Assembly: GCF_037975245.1 (NCBI RefSeq) | Contig: NC_092576.1 | Span: 4,606,001-4,670,000, forward strand | Direction: 5' to 3' | DNA length: 64,000 nt | Source of the DNA: Apostichopus japonicus | Lineage: Eukaryota; Echinodermata; Holothuroidea; Aspidochirotida; Stichopodidae | Part shown: positions 1-12,500 of the stretch, piece after piece | Position numbering within the stretch: the first letter of the stretch is position 1 | How the letters are laid out: every line of letters begins with the position of its first letter | Program-made: the position numbers and the translations under genes | Notes under the pieces: generated by a model | The model's database searches: none | Told to the model about the DNA's origin: nothing | The model's input: only the letters and a program-made list of their open reading frames with translations

Positions 1-457
1 CCTCGGTACATTTACAACACTACACATGTCAACTACACATCCCAGTCGTATTCAAAGTGGGGCCGGCGGGAGGGGGGGGGGTGGTGACCCTTTTCCAGGG
101 TCTCCCAACAGTTTTGGTCTTGACAAAATATTCAGACGAAAAATAAAATTGTCGATATCTGTTGAAGAAATATAGCGGAGAAATCTTGAACACTTTATTT
201 ATTTAAAAAGTTACTAAATGTTGCACCATTTTGCGACCAAGCACCGTTAATTTTTATTTAAATTCTCAAAGGGGAAAGGGATACCGTTTCTCGGTAGTCC
301 ATTTCCCAGGCCACAACTTTCCGCCAAGAACTTCAAAAGCAACAAAATTTTGAATACCTGTCAACTGCATCGTGTAATGAGGATGTAACACTTACACGGG
401 AACCGTTTGTTGAATTGTAGTCTGTAATGAATTACTGTTCGCCTCTCGCTTCAATCC
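1..457. other. 5' flank of NUP160, no gene seen
   Basis: This non-coding stretch lies upstream of the first coding exon. It has a G-rich run near 62-82 and is otherwise AT-rich. The frame of the first exon is closed by a TGA at 428-430, so coding starts within the window. I see no clear TATA box or other promoter element. It probably contains the promoter and 5' UTR of NUP160; that is inferred from position only. Confidence 0.4.
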
Positions 458-3400
458 ATGATTAAAATGGCGCTTTACAATGCGCACCGTGAGGCACCAA
501 TTTTGAAAGGAGAAAACTGTCACTGGAAAGAATTAACCATAAACACCGGTTTGTATGATATAAGAATATACATACCTAATACATCGTGAAATTTAATTGA
601 AGGAGGAAAATCAAATGTGGGAATTAAGAGCTACTTCTAGCAAAGATATTGCAGAGGCTAGCCTACTGTAGGAACGTTACTCTGACAGTGTATGTACACT
701 ACAGTAACTTAGGCCAATGTTATATTGTGACTGCATTCACTTTGAGTACAGTAGAATGGTTCTGCGAAGCCAAACTGAACCATTACCAACAAACTGTGGC
801 AGACATCAACTATACCAAGACTAGAAGCAGGACTTAACACCTAGGTCAAGGCCTTATACCTAGACGTAGTGAAAGTTCATGTCCACAGGTCCTGAGACTG
901 CTTGATCAACCTATTGCCTAGCATCCAGATGTACTGATGCTCAGTCGACTCATTAAGTTATCAGAATTTTTTCACATTATTGTCATATCTAGCTAACTGT
1001 ACTACGTGTCATACCTTAAGTTGCCAGAACTTGGATTCAAATTATTGTCAGATCTGTGCGTACTGTGATCTAGAAGTTAGAACTTGTTACAGTGTAATTA
1101 GTTTTAAGAAAGAATGCCTACTTATCATTGCATCCAGATAGCATGATAATTTGCAAACTTATGTCGTTGTATCTGCCTCAAATAAAGCCCTTTCTATGCA
1201 TTTCTTTTCCCATTTCTCGTTTCTCATTTATTATGCAAAAAGCACAACCTACTGTTTAACATAAGTGTTTGTCTCACTGTAGGTAATTTCAATGAACAGG
1301 CCAGGAAAAAAGAGGTAACACGGGAACCTGGTTCCCGGGAAATTTTAGTCACTCGCGGGAAATTTTGGAGCAGAGATAAAAAAAAAATGAAAAAAAACAA
1401 GACAGCAAAAACAGAGAACTATAAAAAAAAAAAAAAAATCGCCCTCGTTATATCAGGTGTCTGTGTAAAATTAATAGTGACATGCGTTTGCTTTAGCAGC
1501 GCGATAAGTTCTCACAATCTCGCATCAAATTTGAAGCAGTTCGGGAGGGTCGAGCACAATTACCGGGAACTTCCCGCAAAGTCACTGGCAAATTACGGCT
1601 TCCACGAAGCAATTTCAGTACCAGCGACAATAACCTAACATCCACACAAATCTCCGACCACATGGTAGCCTTACTTCACACTAAGTCAACGTGGAAATCT
1701 AACCTAGCGATCTGTTTATTCGCTCTAGTTGTGTCGTAAATAAAAAATATTTTAATATATAATAATATACATGGAAACTGCAATCTTCGACCACATGTTA
1801 GCCTAACAACCACACTAAGTCAATGGGAAATGTAGCCCAACGATCGTTTCGCCAAAAAAAAAACAATACTTTGCGTAGCTTTTTTACATACTTTCCAGGC
1901 TGCTATCGTCGCGCATGGTACCCGAACACCACACGTAGTCAACGGGAAAATCTAGCCTTAGCATCTCTTTATTCGCTGAAATTGTGACGCAGTTAGCTAA
2001 AACTAAAATATCCATGAAATACTGCAACAAGCATGTTAGCCTAACAACCACACTAAGTCAATGGGAAATGTAGCCCAACGATCGTTTCGCCAAAAAAAAA
2101 ACAATACTTTGCGTAGCTTTTTTACATACTTTCCAGGCTGCTATCGTCGCGCATGGTACCCGAACACCACACGTAGTCAACGGGAAAATCTAGCCTTAGC
2201 ATCTCTTTATTCGCTGAAATTGTGACGCAGTTAGCTAAAACTAAAATATCCATGAAATACTGCAACAAGCATGTTAGCCTAACAACCACACTAAGTCAAT
2301 GGGAAATGTAGCCTAACCATTGGTTTGCCAAAAAAAAAAAAATACGTAGCTTAGTTTACAACTTTCAATTTGCTGGAAATCGGCATTTGTTTGGAAGGTG
2401 TGTGCTATGTCTTAAATAGGGAAAATTGTATTTTATATTGGAGTAGTTTCTAGTTGTTATTATTTCTTTACATCAATCTGGTAACATTCTAGAGTAATTT
2501 TAAACAAGTTACGATGGTACAATTTGCTTTTCAGTTGATTGGCCTGAGCATACATTTTCTAATCGAACTCGAACGGAGTTAAATAGGTAACGAATAGGTA
2601 TGTTTAACTTCAAGTTTGTAACATTTCTATTTGTTCATAAACGGTATAATACTGAAAATAAGTACAAAATAAAGTCGGAATGTAGCCAATATGTAAATAA
2701 AATTTACACTTTGGTAAAGACTGAAGATGGATGGTTTGTCTGAGGTGCTTTTTGAGATGGATATTTTGAGTAACTATTCTTAGCCCATTTCAAGCCATTA
2801 ATAGGTGACATACACGTCGAGGTAGTTAGGCCATTCGCTGAGCACAGTGCTGACTAGGTAGGATGTCATATTTTCGTATTTTGGAAATTTGTAAAAAAAA
2901 AAAAAAATCCCGAGAAACTCCAGAGGTTGTTTGATACAAACAAAAGGATAACTAAGAGCCTTTGTATTACAACGAAAGCAAAAGGAAACAGGAAAATCAC
3001 AACAATAATTTTTTCTATCACATATTTTATTGCTGATTTCGTATAAACGGGATATTTTCTCTTTTTGAAATAATCGGAATCGGTACGATTATGAAAAAAT
3101 AATCGATATTTTCTGTTATGCATAATCGTTTGATCCCTAGAACGGATTACTAGTTTAATCCATGTGCGAACGTGATAATCTAATATCGTACGTCGAGTAT
3201 GAATGAAGGATGGTGTCGGTTGCTTTTTTCCAAGGTTTGTGCTTTTCTTTTGGAAGTGTATGATAAAAAACAAAGGCCCTAATATAGCGTGTTATTTTTT
3301 ATATTTTTTTTATAACCGTGCGTGTAAGAGTATGTACATACTGTAGCCTAGGCTATGCATATTGAATGTATGGCATTGACAGTCTCGGAACTAAGTGCTT

Positions 3401-6400
3401 TGAACCATAGATGAAAGTTGAGGAAAATACCGGTTGTAGTTACGATACCGGGATTTCATGTTGCAACAAAACGACTCATGTGCTACCGTAACATGGTTTA
3501 ACACATTTGTAGTACACTGGCAATCACTGTAAAAATGGTCCACCAAATCGCGTCAATTGGGTCTTAAATTTTCAAAAGCTTCAGACACCCCCTACACTGC
3601 GTTCCGCGGCGGGAAATCCGACTTCGTCGGATTTATGTTCCCGGGAAAAAAACATTTTTTCTGACCGTGTCAATGAATGTCCTTTAAATTTGGTTTCACG
3701 TCATTCTTTATTACTACTGTAATTTGCAATGAGTGAGCAAGTATTGTATGCTTGCTTGTTACCTTCAGGTGCATCACAACCCGTTCTTCAAGATGTCAAT
3801 TACCCAGAATGCAGTGGTGGTTTCACGTATCGACAGAACATCACCTCACGAGGTTCTGACTGCAAAACTTTTAGATCTGTTCTTTGGTAAGTGAAATTAC
3901 TGAATATGAAAAGCTCCAAAGAATTTGTGCATATAATCATAACCAATGATTAGTGTTTACAAATCGTAGGCAGAGGATTGAACCACAGTCATTACAGGAG
4001 TCAAGTCATATTCCCGCTTCCTCCGAGTATTGTTAAAAGAATAGTCCAGGTCAAAATTTCTTGTTGATATGTTAAAGAGGAACCTAATCTAAGCAGTTCG
4101 ATGAAATTAGCATATTCCTTTTTACAGTTTTTGAGATATTGACAGTTGAAGTTGCCGCCTTTCATACCAAAAGTAAACTTGGAGCAAACAAGTGTGACGT
4201 TATTGTTGCTAAAGTATTCAATGAGAGGAAATATTCAAAGCCTACGAAAATGCAACACAAAAGTTAAACACTAAATTATTCCCTGATAAAGTACAGTAAG
4301 ACCTGGTTGTTCGAGGGACAATGACAAAAATCCTTACAAACTTGCCCTGTGGTAGTACAATTAATTCTTATATCGGAAGTTTTTCACCTTTTTCTGCTAC
4401 TTGCTCACAAATTATCACTGACCATGTCGGAGAAACCCAAAAAACGCTAAAACCAAACATAGAGTATCAGAGGACTGGAAAACTCTCTTGAAAGATTCTC
4501 TCAGATCACAGATAGTGACAGAACTCCCAGAGTAGTTCGGCGGATATTTTCAAAAGATTCTACGATTTTCTTTCCAGGCGAACATCGCAGTCCACCTTGG
4601 AGCTTCTTGAAGTCTCCACGTCTCAAAACTTAATTGGCAATGCCCTACGGTTAACCTTTCAAGACACACCCATAGTGCCAAGAGTGTGCATCCAGGAAAC
4701 ATTCTCGGAGGTGGTCGTCCTGGTAACGACCATCAATGGTGTCTACAGGCTACTGTTCCCTCACCCTAGTAAAATGCACAGAAAGGTGAGACGATATTTT
4801 ATATGACGGATTTCTAGACAGTATGACATAGTTAAGAGAAAAGACAGTTTACATTTTGAAAGGTACAAAAAGTTTTAATGTACATGTATTCATACATGTA
4901 TTTATAGTTTATTGCAACACAATGCATCGCTACGAAAATCATAGAGATAGTGTATTTATTGTTTGCTGGCTTCAAGCTTCTACAGGCATTTGTCTCTTAA
5001 GAATTCCAGCCGTGCTAAAACTCATACTCCTCAAGAAATCTTTGGGGGTACTGTCGGTGCACCAAAAATTGCACTCCTCAAGATAATTAAGATTGCTGAT
5101 TTCAAAGTGTGGCGTTTGCATCTCCGTTAATATTTAAACAATATGACATTCTAAGTCTGCCATTTGCAGTGTCACTACTATGTTACTTTACAACATTCAG
5201 TGTCACATGGTCTTCAGTGTGCACGGATGGTATAGCCCTGTCACTTTTCATGTATTAAGATATCTTTTATGCTGCTAAGATCTACATAGTGTAACATAAT
5301 CTATAAGATATATGACAGTGTATGTTGGAACTGTTGCTTTATTAAAAGTGAGAATTTGGCAATACATTCTATGTTATTGCATGGCACTACTCTAGCTTTG
5401 TCTGTAATGATGCAACTTGATATATCAACACAGACTCTCCCTGCTTCTTTGTATTTGATATGACTTATATGTATTTGATACTGCTACTTTGTATATATAT
5501 ACCACCTCTTTGTATTTGATACTGCTTCTTTGTATTTGATATAGCTTCTTTGTATTTGATACAGCTACTTTGTATTTATATACCCCTTTGTATTTATATA
5601 CCCCTTCTTTGTATTTGATCTCGCTGGAACTATTTTCTTGTTCAGGATACCCAACATTCGTCCGCTTCTGTTCCGTCAATCTTTGCCAATACCTCAGTCA
5701 CTCAGTTCAGAGATCCTTCCAATTTCCACGAATTTAACCATGGAGGATCAGTGACCTTTGACCTCCAGTGTACTTCTGCATGGCTTACTCCTGAAGCAAA
5801 AGCATGGTTTGCCCTGGGGACAAAAGGTGGCAGTCTACTCTTGATTTGTCTGACACCTATAGGTTTGAAAGGTTTGTATCAACCCCATTTTCTTTTTTTT
5901 TAAAGCTAAATTCAGATGGAAAATGATGACTGTTATGAAGTCATAATTTTCCAGCCAGTTTTATGTTGACAGTCTTCTCTTCCTAAGGAATAATACCTTT
6001 AGCAAAGAATGCCCGACTTAATAAAGTCGACATCCACACTGGCTGATCAGTTAGGTTTGAAAGTAAATATCAAAACGCACATGCAGGAGTACATGCTTTG
6101 ACCTGCTGTTAAGTTAATGCTGTACTCCCCTCTATATATGTACATGTTCTATAGTCAAGCAAGATTGTCTATGTATATACGATACTTAACCTAGGTTTTC
6201 TTGTCCTTTGTCACTCAACAAGGTGTCTCCTTCCAAGAGGAAGTCAGGGAAGCCTCCATTATGCAGAGAATTTGGTCTGGCATCGTACCGGGCGCTATGA
6301 GGTAAGACAACGCTTCTCTTATCTTCTTGTATGATGTAAATCATTCATTTGTATGGCCTTTGTCAGTTAAAGGTAGTTCTGTTTCAAATGTATGGTGTAG

Positions 6401-9400
6401 TTGGTACTTATACATATTTCAAAGAAAGAGAAATGGTCTCCTGACAAATTAAGGGACAAAAAATTTTCAGTTAAAATTACAAAAAAGATTACATTTTGAT
6501 TCAGATCTGTAAATTAGTTTAAAACATCACGTAATTGTAAAAATCAGCGTAAATCGGTAATTAATTTCAAACCAAGCCTGGACAGCCCTTAAATCCTCCA
6601 GCATGTCAATACATGTTTTCATTCCTTGTAGCAGTCTTCACCAAGTGTGCTGGTTTCTTTTTCAATGTCTTTATGTTCTTTTGTTCAAGACGTGGTCAAG
6701 AAGCCTCGGACACTGCAGATTCGGTGGTGGTTCGTCCATTCGGTCAGGTGACTGCTGCTTTCACAGTCTGTAGGGATCATCGACTTCGAGCGTGGTCATG
6801 TTCGGTCAGTATAAACTATTCTTGTGACTGTTGATTCTGAAATTTAAAGGCTTACATTGCTTCATCTTTTATTATAGTTTTTTGGGCCGATCCAAGGAAT
6901 AATTTATCTAGCCATACGAACGACTTCAGTGCAAATGTAATATCACACTACTTTCATTGTCCTTGTTTTTTGTCATTCTTAGAATCAGGAATGCATCGTA
7001 TCGTTCAACCTATTAGAGCTGCTTTCGACTGGCTCAGAGATGTCTGATGAGCCCCCTCTTCTCCATCATATGATCCGAGCAGCCGAAGGCGCCCCTCTAA
7101 AAAGCCCCATCCTCGGCGTTTTCCTGAGCTTGTCCAAATCAAACGTGGTGAGTTAACATTCCGATGACCAGACTCTGAATTGGCTAGATGTGATTAGTAA
7201 GTCCAGGCCAAGCTATTTACAATTGTAGCAACTTCCTAAAAACTGCAAGTGCCTAAAGCATCTATAGTACTGGCAATCATCAAAGTATGATGGTGATGGT
7301 GGTGGTGATGGTGGTGATGATGGTGGTGATGGTGGTGATGGTGGTGATGATGGTGGTGATGGTGGTGATGGTGGTGGTGATGGTGGTGGTAATGGTGATG
7401 GTGGTGGTTATGATGGTGGTGTTGGTGGTGATGGCGACGGGGATGATGAATGTCCATGTAGTTTTATTCAACCAACCCTATTTCAAAGTAGAATATCCGC
7501 AATACTCTTAAATTGCAGCTTATATCAATTACTATCCAGGATTATGCAAGGAGCCCAAGAATAATTTCTGTAACTAAGCAGCAATAAAAGGCTTCTGTTT
7601 GAAGAGGATTAATGACTATGGTTGTTGTATCTGCAGTTTCATTATCTTTATTTTTTTCTTTAAATCCAACAGTTTTTAATCTTGCAACCATTCCTGCAGT
7701 CCGGGCAATATCAAATTCAACATTTGGCGACCATTTACGGCGTGAAAGGTCGAACTCTTGTAGATTTTACATTAAGCAACTCCGACCTCATTGTTGTTTG
7801 GAGTTTGCCGATGGGTGACACCCTTACTCAAAGATACCCCTATGATGGGTAAGTTTTAATCTGTGCACAAAATGTACACTTCTTTGAACTCAGTTTTATA
7901 CAGCTTTATAGTAACACTATCACATATAAATACAATGCTGAGTTCATCATTCTAGTCTCCATTGATCACAATATACAGCTTTATAGTACAGTAATACTAT
8001 CACATATAAACATAATGCTGATTTAATCGTTCTAGTCTCCTGCACACTCAATATACAGCTTCATAGTAGTACTATGATATATAAACACATTACTAAGTTG
8101 ATCATTCTAGTCTCCATCAAACTCAATAGACAGCGTTATAGTAGTACTATCACATATAAACACAATACTGAGTTCATCATTCTAGTCTCCATCAAACTGA
8201 GCCTGCAATATAATCATTGTTTCTCTAATCCTTCTACAGGAAGGGCAGCAAAGGTAGATGGACCATTGTTGCAGGTGAAACTCCTCCCCCCAGTGAAGTA
8301 CAGATACCTCAAATGATGGAACCAAGGGTAAGTCATGTGGTTAAACCACAATCCTGAAAGATGCATTGGTTCTTTCCATTGTCTTTAAAGTCTGGGACTG
8401 TCGTACAAATTAAATCATTTGTCTACATTCCTGGGAAAGTTATGTTACCTCAGACAACACTCATATTATCCCCAGTTATTGGAAGCTGAAATAATCATGT
8501 AATAAAATGAGACATAACTTCCAATCATGGTAAAGTCATGGATAATGGACATGGATGGCATCAGAGAACTTCTAAATAATCCCAGGTCATAGACTGCTGC
8601 TTTACATTGCTGATGTCAAAGAGAAGATACTTTCACTCTCGGAAGAGGCAGGTGTTCTCCGCTCAAATGTGTTCGTCAAAATGAAACAAAACTGTTAGCA
8701 AACTGCTTATCCACTAAAGAGCCTGTGTGAGAGAATATGTAAATATAATATAAATGTGTTAAGGTAAAGTAAGTAAAAGTAAGCCTTCCAATCATAAGGT
8801 CTCCAGTTTGAGTCACTCCAAGATTAATGTATGTCACCCAGTAACAGAGTTGTTGACAATTGACAATTCATAATCATGGACGTTAAATATGAATCTAAGA
8901 GACTGACTTTGGTCAGCTTGCGGCTTTGATAAGCCAATGAGGCTTCTTCGCGAGTTCCTGCTTGCAGGAGGATCTAAAATACATACATATAAGTTGGTCT
9001 GATGTTTTGACACTAGCAGGATCTTATTCAAAGGCTAAATGACAAGTAATTTGTCATTAGCCTTTGAATAAGATCCTGCTAGGATAGAAACTCCAGGCCA
9101 ACTTACTTTTACACTTTACTTTTACTACTAATTCATAAAGCTTGATGATGGTAGTCTGGTAGAGGAAGCAAAATGCTACGGATTAATCAGTTTTATTTCT
9201 TGTAGGACATTTACAGATATTATTATTATTATTATGATGCTTTATACAACTGGAACATGCTGTAGAAATGTTAGCACCTTAAAAAAATGTTAGCTCTACT
9301 AATGCTATAGATCTGAGGTATGTCTACATGTTCACATGCTACAGCTGCCAGTAACTAAGAGGGAGGGGGGGGGGGATTTATTGTTGAACTCTCGGAAAAA

Positions 9401-9527
9401 TAACAATTCTTTTATTACTCTGACAACATTTTTTGAATACTTTGTCTTTTTTCTGCAGGAGGCTTATATGGATGTCATCTTCAGACCGGGAAATTTTTCA
9501 AGAAGTTGTATTTCTAAGGCTTTAAAT
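458..9527 (+). CDS. NUP160: NUP160 exons 1-10, beta-propeller region
   Basis: These exons encode about residues 1-445, which in the family form the N-terminal beta-propeller that docks into the Y-complex. Exon 1 (458-548) was placed by its WKELTINTG reading and by a phase-1 junction (G|GT) that joins it to exon 2. Exon 2 reads into YPECSGGFTY, a good match to the family's N-terminus. Exon 3 carries GVYRLLFPHPSKM. Exon 6 carries FTVCRDHRLRAWS, a blade typical of NUP160. Exon 8 carries the segment TLVDFTLSNSDLIVVWS. The intron after exon 3 ends in a short repeat array (5440-5615) just before exon 4. Exon 9 joins exon 10 in phase 0 across a 1.1 kb intron containing a foldback repeat. Confidence 0.9.
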
Positions 9528-12500
9528 GTAAGTAAAATCTCTAACCCTTCCAAGTCACAGGACAATCATCTGGTTACGAATACTAAAAGTAACTACTCAA
9601 AATAATGAATTGAAGGAACGTAGTGTGGTGCTGAAGTATTAGAATGGAATCGGGGGATATCTTTAATACTACAAATCAACACAGTATGTTATTGGTCTCT
9701 CCCAGTAACATCATGGCATATCTTTAATACTGCAACTGAACCACAGTATGCTGTTTTCTCTGCCACTAGTATCAGGGCATGTCTTTAATACTTCACATAA
9801 ACAGAGTATGTTATTGGTCTCTCCCAGTAACAGTAGGGCATATCTAAGTTAATACTGCAACTGAATCACAGTATGTTAATGATCTCTTGCCCAAGCATCA
9901 TGAGATATTTTCAAGACTGCAACAATTTCTGTTACTCTCTTGAAAGGGCCTAGGTTTTAATGTAGTTCATAGACAGAATAAATGATTCCCTGATCCTATA
10001 ATTATAGATCGCACGATTGGCACGTTTTTTTGAGTCAGTACGGTCTTTTCTTCTCAGACTTACAGTCGTGCGGTTGGACTGCCGCTGTCGGTCGCTAGTA
10101 ACTGGTACAACGATGTCAACTCTCTCAGAGCAGAGGTGTCTGCAGTTATTGAAAATGAAATCCAACAGAAGATAGGGGGCGGTATTGTCAGCCAGGAAGA
10201 TTACAGACAACTCTTAGAACAGAGCTTGGCGCGATTCTACTCCTGTTGTCTGGAATACCAGAGAGTAAGCAAACCCTCTAATGAATGCATTTTCAGGGAT
10301 ATCTTTTGGATGATGATCCACATCCATTTAGGTGGATTTAGCATTTTAAAGTTGAGGGGGGGAGGTTGGTGGTGGGGGAGGGGTGTAAATCTTTGCAGAA
10401 ATTACTACTGAAGCAGCAATGCATAATAGACGTCAGTAAAAAGTTAGCAATACATACCTAGATAGTATGCAAGAACAAAATATATCGTTCATTCCTAATT
10501 TTTGATGCTGACAAAACTTCAGAAGAGGGCTAGGAATTGTGAGTTGGCTGTTTGTGAAAGGCAATGAAATACAATGAGATTTATGAATGAGTGTATGTCA
10601 TGTTGTGGAATGTTTTATTTTCTTTTCAAATTGGTTTAATAAAGTTCACTGATCAAGAGATTAAGACATGACAATGATGACATCTTACAGTGAGCTGGCC
10701 GTAATATAAAAACTGTATCTAGGGAGTAAATGATGTAAATGTGGATTGTAAATTACATGTGTTGCAGTAAAGGGCTAGGTATTAACACACAGATTTTTCT
10801 ACCTGTTGTGTTCATTTTTCAACTTTTGTCTTTGTTTTGCCACAGGTCGCAGATAAACCTGGCGGTCTTGTGTTAGATGTAGCGACAGGATTGACTTACA
10901 TTGTGAAAAAGGTACGTGTCAGTTATTATATTAAACTAAAGATAAATAATTGCTGCAAGATGAAACAGGGCGATGGAGTTCTCTGTATGACATTAACATA
11001 CTTAGAGTTACATCGTAGATCGCAGATAAGTCTGTATCTTAGGTAAAATTAAAATTCGTACATAGTTTAGAAGAGAAAGACAGCCTTCGGCTTTGAAAAG
11101 AGAAATTTAAGTTACCAAGTTTACAAATTCCATTTGCAGCACCCCCACACACCATTTTTTGTATGTTACTGTGACTCTTTTGTGAAGAAAAAACCTTACA
11201 GCAAATTTGGAACGGATGGCCATACATCCATACATGACAGTAACATCACTTTTACCCTGAATAACTTCTGTGATGTTCAGTACATTTCCTGTTTTGAGTA
11301 GAGTATCATGTCTAGAGTGTTTGTAAAGCTTGATTTGTTGTAATATATTGGAAAGTACCATGTTATCGTCATGGCAACGCAGAGTTGAAACTGTTATTTA
11401 GTAATGGTCCTACAGTCTTGCACAAGGCAAGGCCATCTCAAACAACTTTACTAAAGTTAACCCCTGGTCACACCCACACACCTAGGTGTGCACAGCTCAA
11501 ATGGTCGCCTCCATGGCGCTACAGTGCGCCACATGTACATGTTCCCCGGAGGACTTCCCATAGGTTGGGGACAACAAAACCTGCACACAAGTATATTTAC
11601 AAGCAACCTCACAAGTCCCAATTCATATAACTAGACGAAGAAAGGCACAGTGGAGATAAAGTGCCTTTCTCAGGGATACAACATAATAATCTGGCCAGAA
11701 CTCGAACAGGCTGCAGTCCTTAAATCTCAACCACATTGTCTTTCCATTCGACCACCACAATCCACAAAAACAAAAGGTGTTTCTCTTAAACAAATCTTCC
11801 TCCGAGTGTATCCTTCTAAATTCTTGAGATTTAATTATTTTCGTTGACAGCCTGTCAGGTAGTATTTCTTTCTCTCTCTCTACATTTTTACCGTCTGTGT
11901 AGGATGCAGTCTCTGTCCTGGTACCGTCCGATCATGTCGTAAACCTGTCAGAGGGCAGCAGACCGGAGGACCTCTGCGAAAATGGCTGGATCCAAGAGGA
12001 TGGTAAGAATCTCTAAGAACTCAATTTCGTTTTTGTCGATGATTCCTTTTCCTTCTTGAAAAGACAAATATAACTTGTCAGCATCGTGATATCAATATTA
12101 ATAAATCAAATATTTTTCGCCAGTGGTAGATTGGTATGTAGTTAAGAAATAGGTGTTCGACTACCACAGTTGTGTGGAATGATAAGATGAAAATAAAAAA
12201 TAAAAATATAGAAATGAAAAAAAAAGCAGTTAGCAACTAGCGTTGTGTAGTAGTGCAAATTTCACACAACCGGTAGTGTTGCAACTTGAATCCCGGTATC
12301 GTAACTTCAACCGGGAATTTCTGTCTAACTGTGTTATAGTTCTACCCCTTGAGACATCAAATAATGAACACAGAAGGTGTCTTTACAAACAGATATTCTT
12401 AAAGGTTCAAGAAAGCAATTTCTCAAATCTGTAAAATACTGGTTTAGTAGAGGTCAGTTATACATTGATAATCCCGGAACTTTCACAGATCAGAAAGTCA

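Noticed and set aside
7236-7511. Poly-histidine, poly-threonine and poly-methionine/valine open frames
   Set aside because: They are three readings of one GGT/GAT microsatellite in NUP160 intron 7.
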